Shown here: positions 25,245 to 32,984 of the stretch, piece after piece
Numbering within the stretch: position 1 is the stretch's first letter
Layout: each line of letters begins with the position of its first letter
Assembly (NCBI RefSeq): GCF_045209745.1
Contig: NZ_CP109273.1
Coordinates: 5,084,001-5,148,000 of the forward strand
Origin: Micromonospora sp045209745
GTDB taxonomy: Bacteria; Actinomycetota; Actinomycetes; Mycobacteriales; Micromonosporaceae
DNA length: 64,000 nt
Direction: 5' to 3'
Made by a program: the position numbers and the translations under genes
The notes under the pieces: generated by a model
What the model was told of the DNA's origin: nothing
Seen by the model: only the letters and a program-made list of their open reading frames with translations
The model's database searches: none

Positions 25245-25892
25245 TCACAGACTCAGAACGTGCCGAGCAAGCTGCGTTCGTGTGGTGTGGACGTCGACGT
25301 GCAGGATCGTGCGCAGGCCTGCCCGCCCTGCGCCCTCAATGTTCGCGACGGCGTCGTCGATGAACACCGCCGCACCGGGTTCGACATCGAGCAGTTTCAG
25401 GGTGTGCGCGAAGATGTCCGGGTTCGGTTTACGCATCCCGACCTCGCCGGAGATGACCACCGGGTCGAACAACGCGTCGATCCGCTCCCGCGGGTAGGTG
25501 TTGCCCCAACTGTTGGACAACAGGGCGACCCGCACGCCGGCGGACTTGAGCTCTTCGACGAGGTCGAACATCAACGGGTCCGGTCGCATCTCGGCGAACA
25601 GTGCCTGCAGCAGCCCGTCGGGGGCGACCGGTCCACCGTTGGTGGCGACCAGCTCCGCGGCGAACAAGGAATCGAACTGCGCGGCGGCAAGCTCACCGGT
25701 CTCCAGACGGTGGATCGGTGTACCCTCGGGCGCCGAGCGGGACATCCACGCCTTCAACGCCCTGGAGAACGACGCCGGGTCGATCCCGTCCCGCTGCAGC
25801 CAGGCCGCGATCGAGTCACGCACCGGGTTGGTGAGGACGCCGCCGTAGTCGAAGACCACCGCAGCGGCGCTCACACGCTCGTCGTACGTCAT
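25245..25892 (-). CDS. HAD-IA hydrolase (ACAD10 N-domain-like)
   Basis: 215 residues. HAD motifs: I VVFDYGGVLTNP near residue 12 (nucleophile Asp; the usual second Asp is Gly), II ALLSNSWGNTYPRERID near 125, III Lys in GMRKPNPDIF near 150, and IV FIDDAVANIEGA near 172. The motif I form DYGGVL and the GMRKPDP/NPDIF motif are those of HAD domains found at the N-terminus of mammalian ACAD10 and soluble epoxide hydrolase. Its presence in one operon with a separate kinase and ACAD11-type enzyme recreates the ACAD10 domain set. The substrate is not known; a phosphate ester is likely. Confidence 0.88.
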   Translation of the reverse strand: MTYDERVSAAAVVFDYGGVLTNPVRDSIAAWLQRDGIDPASFSRALKAWMSRSAPEGTPIHRLETGELAAAQFDSLFAAELVATNGGPVAPDGLLQALFAEMRPDPLMFDLVEELKSAGVRVALLSNSWGNTYPRERIDALFDPVVISGEVGMRKPNPDIFAHTLKLLDVEPGAAVFIDDAVANIEGAGRAGLRTILHVDVHTTRTQLARHVLSL

Positions 25893-25953
25893 CTGCTCCT
25901 CCTTGGCCGGCTTACCGCCACACCCCTGTCGCTGGCGTCGGCGCCCGCCACGG

Positions 25954-26709
25954 TCACACTCCTCCGGTCAGGGTGAGTCCACCGTCAACGACCAGGATCT
26001 GCCCGGTGACCCAGGCGGCGTCGTCGGAGAGCAGGAAGGCGATCGCACCACCGACGTCGTCCGGAACACCGAGCCGCCTGAGGGGGTACGCGGAGGCGAC
26101 CTCGTCCTCCTTGCCCTCGTACAACGCGGTCGCGAACCTGGTCTTCACCACCGCGGGAGCCACACCGTTGACCCGGATCCGTGGCCCGAGTTCCACCGCA
26201 AGCTCGGCGGTGATGTGCGCGAGCATCGCCTTGCTGGCTCCGTAGAACCCGATTCCCGGGGCCGGTTTCAATCCGGCGACCGAGGAGACGTTCACGACCG
26301 ACCCGCCGTGCTCACCCATCCAGGCCCGGTGGGCCTGCTGCACCCACGACAGCGCGGCCAGGCAGTTCACCTCGAAGATCTTTCGCGCGGCGTCGAGGTC
26401 GAGGTCGACCATGGGCCCGTAGACCGGGTTGATGCCGGTGTTGTTCACCAGCATGTCGACGCTGCCGAACGTCTCGATCGTCCTGGTGATCGCGTCGCGC
26501 TGGTGGTCCACGTCGTCGCCCTTGCCGGCGACCGCGATGGCGTTCTCCGGCCCGCCGAGCGACTGCACCGCCGCGTCGAGCGCTTCCTGCCTGCGGGCCG
26601 TGATGCACACCTTCGCACCGTCGGCGACGAGCCGTTCGGCGACGCCGAGGCCGATGCCGCGGCTGGCTCCGGTGATGATGGCGACCTTGCCCTCGAACCT
26701 GTTGCCCAT
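25954..26709 (-). CDS. Short-chain dehydrogenase of the beta-oxidation operon
   Basis: 251 residues from ATG at 26709, overlapping the thiolase stop by one base. SDR motifs: ITGASRGIGLGVAERL near residue 12, NNTGINPVYGP near 92 (NNAG variant), VNVSSVAGLKPAPGIGFYGASK with Tyr and Lys near 157-161, and the tail LSDDAAWVTGQILVVDGGLTLTGGV. A decayed copy of a close paralog lies at 29034-29501. It is the operon's second SDR and may act on a different oxygenated acyl-CoA from the FabG-like enzyme. Confidence 0.9.
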   Translation of the reverse strand: MGNRFEGKVAIITGASRGIGLGVAERLVADGAKVCITARRQEALDAAVQSLGGPENAIAVAGKGDDVDHQRDAITRTIETFGSVDMLVNNTGINPVYGPMVDLDLDAARKIFEVNCLAALSWVQQAHRAWMGEHGGSVVNVSSVAGLKPAPGIGFYGASKAMLAHITAELAVELGPRIRVNGVAPAVVKTRFATALYEGKEDEVASAYPLRRLGVPDDVGGAIAFLLSDDAAWVTGQILVVDGGLTLTGGV

Positions 26710-27926
26710 CAGGACAGCCTCTCCAGCACCATGGCCATGCCCTGGCCGCCGCCAACACACATCGTTTCCAGGCCGAACTGCTTGTCGTGGAACTGCAGCG
26801 AATTGATCAGCGTGCTGGTGATCCGGGCCCCGGTCATCCCGAATGGGTGGCCGACCGCGATCGCGCCTCCGTTGACATTGAGCTTGTCGAAGTCGATGCC
26901 GAGGTCTCGGGCGGAGGGGATCACCTGCGCGGCGAAGGCCTCGTTGATTTCGACCAGGTCGATGTCGCCGATGCTCATCCCTGCGCGGGCCAGCGCCCGC
27001 TTCGACGCCTCGACCGGGCCCAGCCCCATAATTTCCGGCGACAGGGCGCTGACGCCGGTGGAGACGATCCGGGCCAGTGGGGTGAGCCCGAGTTCGGCGG
27101 CCTTGGTGTCGGACATGATGATCACGGCGGCCGCCCCGTCGTTGAGCGGGCAGCAGTTGCCGGCGGTCACCGTGCCGTCCGGTCGGAACACCGGCTCGAG
27201 CTGGGCGACCTTCTCCAGCGTCACACCCGCCCGCGGGCCGTCGTCCTTCGAGACGGTCGAGCCATCCGGCAGCGTCACCGGGGTGATGTCGCGCGCCCAG
27301 AAACCGTTTGCGATCGCCTGCTCGGCCAGGTTCTGGCTACGGACCCCGAACGCGTCCTGCTCCTCGCGGGTCACACCCTTGAACTGGGCGACGTTTTCTG
27401 CGGTCTGCCCCATCGTGATGTAGATATCCGGCAGCTCACCCCCGGTCCGCGGGTCCGCCCAGGTCTGGCCGCCGCCGGCGAACTTCTCGGTACGGGTCTT
27501 CGCCTGGGCATAAAGCGGGTTCCTGGTGTCAGGCAAATTGTCGGCGCTGCCCTTGATGAAACGGCTCACCGTCTCGACACCGGCGGAGATGAACACGTCG
27601 CCCTCGCCGGCCCGGATCGCGTGCATCGCCATCCGCGTGGTCTGCAGACTCGACGAGCAGTATCGGTTCACGGTGGTGCCAGGCACGTGGTCCATCCCGG
27701 CCAGCACCGCCACAACCCGGCCCATGTTGAACCCGGACTCGCCCCCGGGCTGGCCGCAGCCAAGGATCAGATCGTCGATGTCCGCGGTATCCAGTTGCGG
27801 CACCTTCGCCAGCGCCGCCTGGACCATCTGCATAGCGAGGTCGTCAGGCCGCATCTGGGTCAGGGAGCCTTTGGTGGCGCGGCCGATCGGCGAGCGGGCG
27901 GTGGAGACAATGACTGCTTCTGGCAT
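26709..27926 (-). CDS. Acetyl-CoA acetyltransferase (thiolase)
   Basis: 405 residues; ATG at 27926 chosen for its GAAGGA site, rather than the in-frame ATG at 27947. The full catalytic set is present: nucleophile Cys in NRYCSSSLQTT near residue 93, the His in AVGHPFGMTGAR near 360, and the second Cys in ETMCVGGGQGMAMV near 390. It is the first gene of an eight-gene minus-strand operon and carries out the last, thiolytic step. Two TetR-type operators lie 27 bases upstream, between it and the divergent TetR gene. Confidence 0.95.
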   Translation of the reverse strand: MPEAVIVSTARSPIGRATKGSLTQMRPDDLAMQMVQAALAKVPQLDTADIDDLILGCGQPGGESGFNMGRVVAVLAGMDHVPGTTVNRYCSSSLQTTRMAMHAIRAGEGDVFISAGVETVSRFIKGSADNLPDTRNPLYAQAKTRTEKFAGGGQTWADPRTGGELPDIYITMGQTAENVAQFKGVTREEQDAFGVRSQNLAEQAIANGFWARDITPVTLPDGSTVSKDDGPRAGVTLEKVAQLEPVFRPDGTVTAGNCCPLNDGAAAVIIMSDTKAAELGLTPLARIVSTGVSALSPEIMGLGPVEASKRALARAGMSIGDIDLVEINEAFAAQVIPSARDLGIDFDKLNVNGGAIAVGHPFGMTGARITSTLINSLQFHDKQFGLETMCVGGGQGMAMVLERLS

Positions 27927-27952
27927 GGGGTGTTCCTTCGACAGCACCGGGC

Positions 27953-27985
27953 TAAGCGTTTGCTTAGGAGCTAAGCGATTGCTTA
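27953..27985. promoter_or_regulatory. Two palindromic TetR operators in the divergent promoter region
   Basis: TAAGCGTTTGCTTA (27953-27966) and TAAGCGATTGCTTA (27972-27985) share TAAGC-N4-GCTTA palindromic ends, centred 19 bp apart. They lie between the thiolase operon and the TetR gene and fit binding of two dimers that repress both directions. Confidence 0.8.
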
Positions 27986-28038
27986 CCCTGGCGCAGTCAC
28001 GGCATCGCCGTCAACACCCCGCACCAAGAAGGAAGGTT

Positions 28039-28668
28039 ATGAGTCGGATCACACAGGGCCCCCACCCCGCCGATGGCACCGCGCCGAGCGGACGGGCGGA
28101 CACTGCTCGTGCCCGGCTCATGGCCGCCGCGATCGAGGCGTTCGCGGCCAAGGGCTTCCATGGCACCACCACCCGGGACATCGCCGCAGCCGCCGGGATG
28201 AGCCCTGCCGCCCTCTACGTGCACCACAGGTCCAAGGAGGACCTGCTTTACCTGCTCTCCCGCGCAGGGCACGAGGAGACACTGCAGCTGGTCCAGGACG
28301 CCATCGCCGCCTCCGACGATCCGAGGGAGCAGCTCATCACCCTGGTTCGAGACTTCGTACGCCACCACGCGATCAGTCACACGAGCGCGCGCATCGTCAA
28401 CTACGAGCTGCATGCGCTCACCCCGGAACACCTGCGAGAGATCAGCGCGATCCGCAGGGACATCGACGCCGGGATGCGGCGTGTGATCGAGGCTGGCGTG
28501 CGAACCGGCGCCTTCACCACCCCCGATCCACCGATGACTGCGCTCGCGCTGCTCTCCCTCGGGATCGACGTGGCCCGCTGGTACCGCGACGACGGCCGCT
28601 GGAGCCCTGGCGATGTGGCCGACCACTACTGCGAGCTCGCCCTGCGGATGGTGGGCGCCGAGGCTTGA
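28039..28668 (+). CDS. TetR-family regulator of the acyl-CoA operon
   Basis: 209 residues from ATG at 28039, with GGAAGG upstream. DNA-binding domain TARARLMAAAIEAFAAKGFHGTTTRDIAAAAGMSPAALYVHHRSKEDLLY (about residues 22-70). The C-terminal part (ISHTSARIVNYELHALTPEHLREI) fits the TetR_C group seen in acyl-CoA-responsive regulators of actinomycetes such as KstR2-like proteins. It is divergent from the thiolase operon, with paired palindromes between them. Likely ligand: an acyl-CoA intermediate of the operon, by analogy. Confidence 0.92.
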   Translation: MSRITQGPHPADGTAPSGRADTARARLMAAAIEAFAAKGFHGTTTRDIAAAAGMSPAALYVHHRSKEDLLYLLSRAGHEETLQLVQDAIAASDDPREQLITLVRDFVRHHAISHTSARIVNYELHALTPEHLREISAIRRDIDAGMRRVIEAGVRTGAFTTPDPPMTALALLSLGIDVARWYRDDGRWSPGDVADHYCELALRMVGAEA

Positions 28669-29033
28669 GTGCCGTGCTGGGCCTTGACGTGCCGCACCGG
28701 CGAATCCAGGTCGAACGGCATCGCCATCGCCTCCCCGGCCGGGCGCGGGCCGATCGCACCGCCCGCCTGGGCCAGTCGCGGTCCGGCCGGGCGATCGCCC
28801 CCTCCATGCGTCCGTCGTCACGCTGTCGGGAGCGGGAACTGCCGTAGGGCTGAGGTGCTCCAGCGACTCCGTGGCTGTGACCTTGCCCACACCATCGGGC
28901 CTTGACCGGTGTGGCGCGCTGAAGACACGCTTCGTATTACGAAGTTACGGCGTCCGGCAAAGGGCTCGCGGCGCTGAAGCGTCCGCCCTCAGCCCCGCCT
29001 CGCGAGAGCGGCAGCAGAACTTGAGGAGATCCC
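28669..29033. other. Gene-free interval with a small perfect palindrome
   Basis: I see no coding frame with family resemblance. At 28930-28944, CTTCGTA-T-TACGAAG is a perfect odd palindrome of 7-base arms. Read on the minus strand it contains ACTTCGTAA, also found in the spacer of the thiolase promoter at 41857-41885. It may be a small operator left from a lost gene. Confidence 0.5.
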
Positions 29034-29501
29034 GTGACCCGCAGGTTCGAAGGCGGAACCGCTCTCGCCACTGGCACCAGCCGGGGCATCGGCATGGCCA
29101 TCGCGCGTCAGCTCGTCTTCGATGGCGCCCGGGTCGTCGTCACCGGCCGCAACCAAAAGGCGATCGACCGGGCGGTCGCTGAGCTTGGCGGAATCGATCA
29201 CGCGGTCGGTGTCGCCTGGCCACGCCGACGATGTCGACCACCAGGTCGAGACGGTCAAGCGTGGGATCGACAACTTCGGCAGCGCCGCCGACCTGCTGGT
29301 GCAGTCGTCAAGACCAGGTTCGCGGCTGCCCGCTGCGAGGGCCGTGAGGACGAGGTCGCCGAGGCGTACCTTCTCAAGCGACTCGGCGCGCCGCAGGACA
29401 TCGGCAGCGTGGTCGCATTCCAGCTCTCCGGCGAGGCCGCCTGGGTCGCCGCACAGTTGCTCGTCGTCGACGGCGGCCCGCTCCTCACCGGCGGCTTGTG
29501 A
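29034..29501 (+). pseudogene. Decayed SDR gene with internal deletion
   Basis: It starts MTRRFEGGTALATGTSRGIGMAIARQL and ends QLLVVDGGPLLTGGL, both closely like the intact SDR at 25954-26709. In the middle, GHADDVDHQVETVKRGIDNFGSAADLLV is readable only one frame over. The whole stretch with the NNAG and the catalytic Ser-Tyr-Lys is missing, so AADLLV jumps to VVKTRFAAARCEG. About 155 codons remain of the usual 250. It cannot be an active enzyme. Confidence 0.85.
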
Positions 29502-29529
29502 TGCGGGACATCGCCGTGAACGGAGCGGG

Positions 29530-29640
29530 ATGGACCTGCCCGGCCTCGACCTCGCCGCGTTGCGGAACTGGTTCGCAGGCATGCGGGCGGCGGTGGCGGA
29601 CGCCGAGTTGTCCGCGACGCTGATCGCCGAACACGCGGTG
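29530..29640 (+). pseudogene. APH-type kinase N-terminal remnant
   Basis: ATG at 29530 gives MDLPGLDLAALRNWFAG, then ADAELSATLIAE, resembling the first ~40 residues of the intact kinase at 22836-23915 (GLDLAKLEAFLQ, then PLRARVIAGG). The match ends where the glycine loop should begin. Next to the decayed SDR it suggests that a second copy of this catabolic operon once existed here. Confidence 0.5.
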
Positions 29641-29692
29641 CCGGTGTACTCCGCGCCCCTGACTCAGCCCTCCTTAGAGACGAGTAGACCTC

Positions 29693-30631
29693 ATGACTTA
29701 TCCCGTTCTCCACGGCCTCCGGTTGCCGGTCGTCGCCGCCCCCATGTTCCTCATCTCCGGACCGGAGTTGGTGATCGAGGCCAGCAAGGCAGGTGTGCTG
29801 GGATCCTTTCCGGCCCCGAACTGCCGAACCCCCGAGGAACTGGATCGCTGGCTGGGGACCATCAGTGACGCCCTGACCGACGGCGGGACGCAGAAACCAT
29901 GGGCCGTCAACCTCGTCACCCACAGCAGCAACTCCCGGCTGGTCGGCGACCTGGAGCTGGTGGCGGAGCACAAGCCCCCTGTCGTCATCACCGCGCTCGG
30001 CTCACCGCGTCCGGTGATGGAGGTGGTCAAGGGGTATGGCGGCACGGTGATCGCCGACGTGGTCAACCTCAAGTTGGCGCACAAAGCCGTGCAGGCCGGG
30101 GCCGACGGACTGGCCTGCGTGTCGGCAGGCGCTGGTGGCCACACGGGTCACCTGTCGCCGTTCGCCTTTGTGTCGGCGGTGCGGGAGTTCTTCGACGGGA
30201 TCGTCGCGGTCGGCGGCGGCATCGCTGACGGCTACGGCGTTGCCGGTGCTGTCGCCTCCGGTGCCGACCTGGTCTACGTCGGCACCCGCTTCCTGGCCAC
30301 GAAGGAGAGCATGGCCCCGGAGGCCTACAAGCAGATGGTCGTAGGCCACGGCGCGGACGACCTCATCGTCAGCAACGGGATCACCGGCACGAACGCGTCC
30401 TGGCTGCGGCCCAGCCTGGTCGCCAACGGCCTGGACCCGGACAACCTGGTTCCGCCGGAGAGGCGCAGGTACGGCACGGGCGAGGGCCACAAGCGCTGGA
30501 AGGACATCTGGGCGGCCGGACAGGGGATCTCGGTGATCCGCTCGGTCGAGCCCGTGGCCGACGTGGTCGACAAACTAGTCGAGGACTACCGGGCCGCCCT
30601 CGTCCGACTGAGCTCGGGCCTTCCGGTCTGA
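29693..30631 (+). CDS. Nitronate monooxygenase / 2-nitropropane-dioxygenase-like flavoprotein
   Basis: 312 residues from ATG at 29693. FMN-dependent TIM barrel of the NMO/IMPDH-like family: LRLPVVAAPMFLISGPELVIEA near residue 8, ACVSAGAGGHTGHLSPFAFV near 140 (with the catalytic-type His in GGHTG), VAVGGGIADGYGVAGAVASGADLVYVGTRFLATKES near 170, and the C-terminal RRYGTGEGHKRWKDIWAAGQG. It should use FMN to oxidise nitronates or, as many actinobacterial relatives do, an enoyl or quinone substrate. Two broken relatives occur at 58085-58620 and 60990-61160. Confidence 0.9.
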   Translation: MTYPVLHGLRLPVVAAPMFLISGPELVIEASKAGVLGSFPAPNCRTPEELDRWLGTISDALTDGGTQKPWAVNLVTHSSNSRLVGDLELVAEHKPPVVITALGSPRPVMEVVKGYGGTVIADVVNLKLAHKAVQAGADGLACVSAGAGGHTGHLSPFAFVSAVREFFDGIVAVGGGIADGYGVAGAVASGADLVYVGTRFLATKESMAPEAYKQMVVGHGADDLIVSNGITGTNASWLRPSLVANGLDPDNLVPPERRRYGTGEGHKRWKDIWAAGQGISVIRSVEPVADVVDKLVEDYRAALVRLSSGLPV

Positions 30632-30741
30632 CCGACCCGAGGCTGCTTGTTGTCGACGGCGATCAGGTCTACCTCGAGCTCCCTGTCGGCGTACGGCGGC
30701 TGGTCGGCTTGCCCTCCGACGCCCTGCGTGACCAGCGGGGG

Positions 30742-30770
30742 TTGACACCCCTGACTTCGCAACTCATAGT
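30742..30770 (+). promoter_or_regulatory. Promoter with island motif (site 1)
   Basis: TTGACA (30742-30747), a 17-base spacer and CATAGT (30765-30770) form a sigma-70-like promoter for the enoyl-CoA hydratase operon. On the opposite strand 30751-30770 reads ACTATGAGTTGCGAAGTCAG, matching the motif at 53864-53883, 39797-39816 and 41866-41885. Confidence 0.7.
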
Positions 30771-30810
30771 GATCGAACGCGGCCGTGCCGGCCAGACCCC
30801 GGGGAGACTC

Positions 30811-31701
30811 ATGACCTTCGAGATGATCGGCTACAGCGTCGAGGACGGGATCCTCACCATCACGCTGAATCGGCCCGACAAGATGAATGCCATCACCTCG
30901 CCAATGCGGGAGGAGCTCATCGAGGCCTTCGCCCGCGCTGATCGAGATCCCGAAGTGCGTGTCATCGTGGTGACCGGCAGCGGCAAGGCCTACTGCGCGG
31001 GCGCGGATGTCTCCGGCGGGACCAAGACCTTCGATCCCCAGGCTCGTGGCTGGGCGGACAACGTCGAGGAGTTCCGCGACGGGGGTGGCCAGATCACCCT
31101 CCAGATCTTCTCCAGCACCAAGCCGGTGATCGGGGCGATCAACGGTGTCGCCGCCGGTCTCGGCGCCACCATGCTGCTCCCGATGGACATCCTGATGGCT
31201 GCGGAGACGGCGCGCATCGGGTTCGTGTTCGCCCGTCGAGGCCTGGTGCCCGAGGCGTGCGCCACGTGGTTCCTGCCGAAGAGGGTCGGCCTGTCCACGG
31301 CGGCCGACTGGTGCTTCACCGGACGGCTGGTGTCGGCGCAGGAGGCGCTGGAGGCAGGTCTGCTCAGCAGCGTTCACGCACCCGAGGACCTGCTGCCCGC
31401 GGCGTACGCCAAGGCCCGCGAGATCGCCGACAACACCGCTGCGGTCGCGGTCGGCATGATCCGGCAGATGCTGTGGCGCTTTGCCGGTTCGCAGCACCCG
31501 ATGGACGCCCACCGCGTGGATTCCAAGATCAACTTTGCCCTCGGGCAGTCGGCGGACGTGGCCGAAGGCATCGCCGCCTTCCTCGAGAAGAGGTCGCCCG
31601 AGTTTCCGGGCCGGCTCCCGGATGACGCGCCGTCGGCCTACCCGTGGTGGGAAGAGCCCTCGTTCAAGCAGCGACCGGCGACTCCGTCTGCTGCTTCATA
31701 A
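30811..31701 (+). CDS. Enoyl-CoA hydratase/isomerase
   Basis: 296 residues from ATG at 30811, with GGGGAG upstream. Crotonase fold: ITLNRPDKMNAI near residue 17, the oxyanion loop KAYCAGADVSGG near 66, and INGVAAGLGATMLLPMDILMAAETARIGFVFARRGLVPEACATWFLP near 110-155, with Glu in LVPEA. It is first in an operon of hydratase, thiolase, carotenoid oxygenase, CoA ligase, VOC protein, quinone reductase and thioesterase. It probably hydrates an unsaturated or aromatic acyl-CoA. The longer upstream frame lacks a site, so ATG 30811 is preferred. Confidence 0.93.
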   Translation: MTFEMIGYSVEDGILTITLNRPDKMNAITSPMREELIEAFARADRDPEVRVIVVTGSGKAYCAGADVSGGTKTFDPQARGWADNVEEFRDGGGQITLQIFSSTKPVIGAINGVAAGLGATMLLPMDILMAAETARIGFVFARRGLVPEACATWFLPKRVGLSTAADWCFTGRLVSAQEALEAGLLSSVHAPEDLLPAAYAKAREIADNTAAVAVGMIRQMLWRFAGSQHPMDAHRVDSKINFALGQSADVAEGIAAFLEKRSPEFPGRLPDDAPSAYPWWEEPSFKQRPATPSAAS

Positions 31702-31734
31702 TTCGTAGGAATAATCAATCGAGGAGGTGATCTG

Positions 31735-32973
31735 ATGACCGGGTCCGTCTGGGTCCTTGGTGGTTACCAGTCAGACTTTGCCCGCAACCTGACGCGGGAG
31801 GGCGGTGAGCTGTCCACCCTCACCGCCGAGCTGCTCGACGGGGTCTTCGACGCCACCCGGCTCGACCCCGCGCTGGTCCAGTCGCTGCACGTGGGAAACG
31901 CTTTCGGACAGCTGTTCACCGGCCAGGGCCAGCTGGGAGCCATGCCGGCGACCGTGGACCCGCGCCTGTGGGGGATCCCCGCATCCCGCCACGAGGCCGC
32001 GTGTGCCTCCGGGTCGATGGCCCTGCTCTCGGCCACCGCCGAGCTCGAGGCCGGCCGCTACGACGTCGCCCTGGTGCTGGGCATCGAGATCGAGAAGACC
32101 ACGGACACCGCGACCGGCGCGCGCCACCTCGGCGCCGCAGCCTGGATCGGCCACGAGGGCGAGGACGCCACCTACATGTGGCCCTACATGTTCTCCTCTG
32201 TCGCCGACGAGTACGACCGGCGTTACGGGATCGACAACGCGCACCTGCGGGCCATCGGCGAGCTCAACCTGCGTAACGCCCGGAGTAACCCCAACGCCCA
32301 GACGCGCGGATGGGACCTGACGCCGAAGAGCTTCACCGAGGACGACGTGGCCAACCCGGTGGTCGAGGGCCGGCTGCGGCGGACCGACTGCAGCAACATG
32401 ACCGACGGCGGCGCCGCGGTGATCCTGGTCAGCGACCGCTTCTTGCGCGCACACCAGGACGTGGCGGCCCGCCCCCGCGCCCTGATCTCGGGCTGGGGCC
32501 ACACCACGGTCAGCCTGGACCTGAAGCAGAAGCTTGAGCGGAGCGCCGGCGCGCCCCATGTGCTCCCGCATGTACACACCGCCATCCAGGGCTCCTTCAA
32601 GCGCGCCAGCATCGCGGGGGTGGAAGAACTCGACCTCGTGGAGACGCACGACTGCTTCTCCATGAGCGAGTACGCGGCCATCGACCACTACGGGGTGACC
32701 GAGCCCGGCGAGAGCTGGAAGGCGATCGAGAACGGCGACCTCGAGAAGGACGGCCGCATCCCGTTCAACCCCAGCGGCGGACTGATCGGCGGCGGTCACC
32801 CGGTCGGGGCCACCGGCGTCCGCATGATGCTCGACTGCTTCAAGCAGGTGACCGGCCAGGCCGGTGACTATCAGATCGACAACGCCTCCCGCGTGGGGGC
32901 GCTCAACTTCGGCGGCAGCACCGCCACCACGGTGGCCTGGGTCGTTTCCGGTGGCGACGCAGCAGGAATCTGA
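31735..32973 (+). CDS. Thiolase-superfamily protein, SCP-x/acetyl-CoA acetyltransferase-like
   Basis: 412 residues from ATG at 31735 with GAGGAGG upstream. Nucleophile Cys in EAACASGSMALLSA near residue 85, HDCFSMSEYAA near 305, and GGLIGGGHPVGATGVRM near 345. The C-terminal block reads ALNFGGSTATTVAWV, lacking the second Cys of degradative thiolases, as expected of the SCP2/SCP-x-type branch. It may cleave a branched or aromatic 3-ketoacyl-CoA, or catalyse a retro-aldol reaction as some relatives do on steroid side chains. It follows the hydratase by 33 bases. Confidence 0.9.
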   Translation: MTGSVWVLGGYQSDFARNLTREGGELSTLTAELLDGVFDATRLDPALVQSLHVGNAFGQLFTGQGQLGAMPATVDPRLWGIPASRHEAACASGSMALLSATAELEAGRYDVALVLGIEIEKTTDTATGARHLGAAAWIGHEGEDATYMWPYMFSSVADEYDRRYGIDNAHLRAIGELNLRNARSNPNAQTRGWDLTPKSFTEDDVANPVVEGRLRRTDCSNMTDGGAAVILVSDRFLRAHQDVAARPRALISGWGHTTVSLDLKQKLERSAGAPHVLPHVHTAIQGSFKRASIAGVEELDLVETHDCFSMSEYAAIDHYGVTEPGESWKAIENGDLEKDGRIPFNPSGGLIGGGHPVGATGVRMMLDCFKQVTGQAGDYQIDNASRVGALNFGGSTATTVAWVVSGGDAAGI

Positions 32974-32984
32974 GGAGAAACCCC

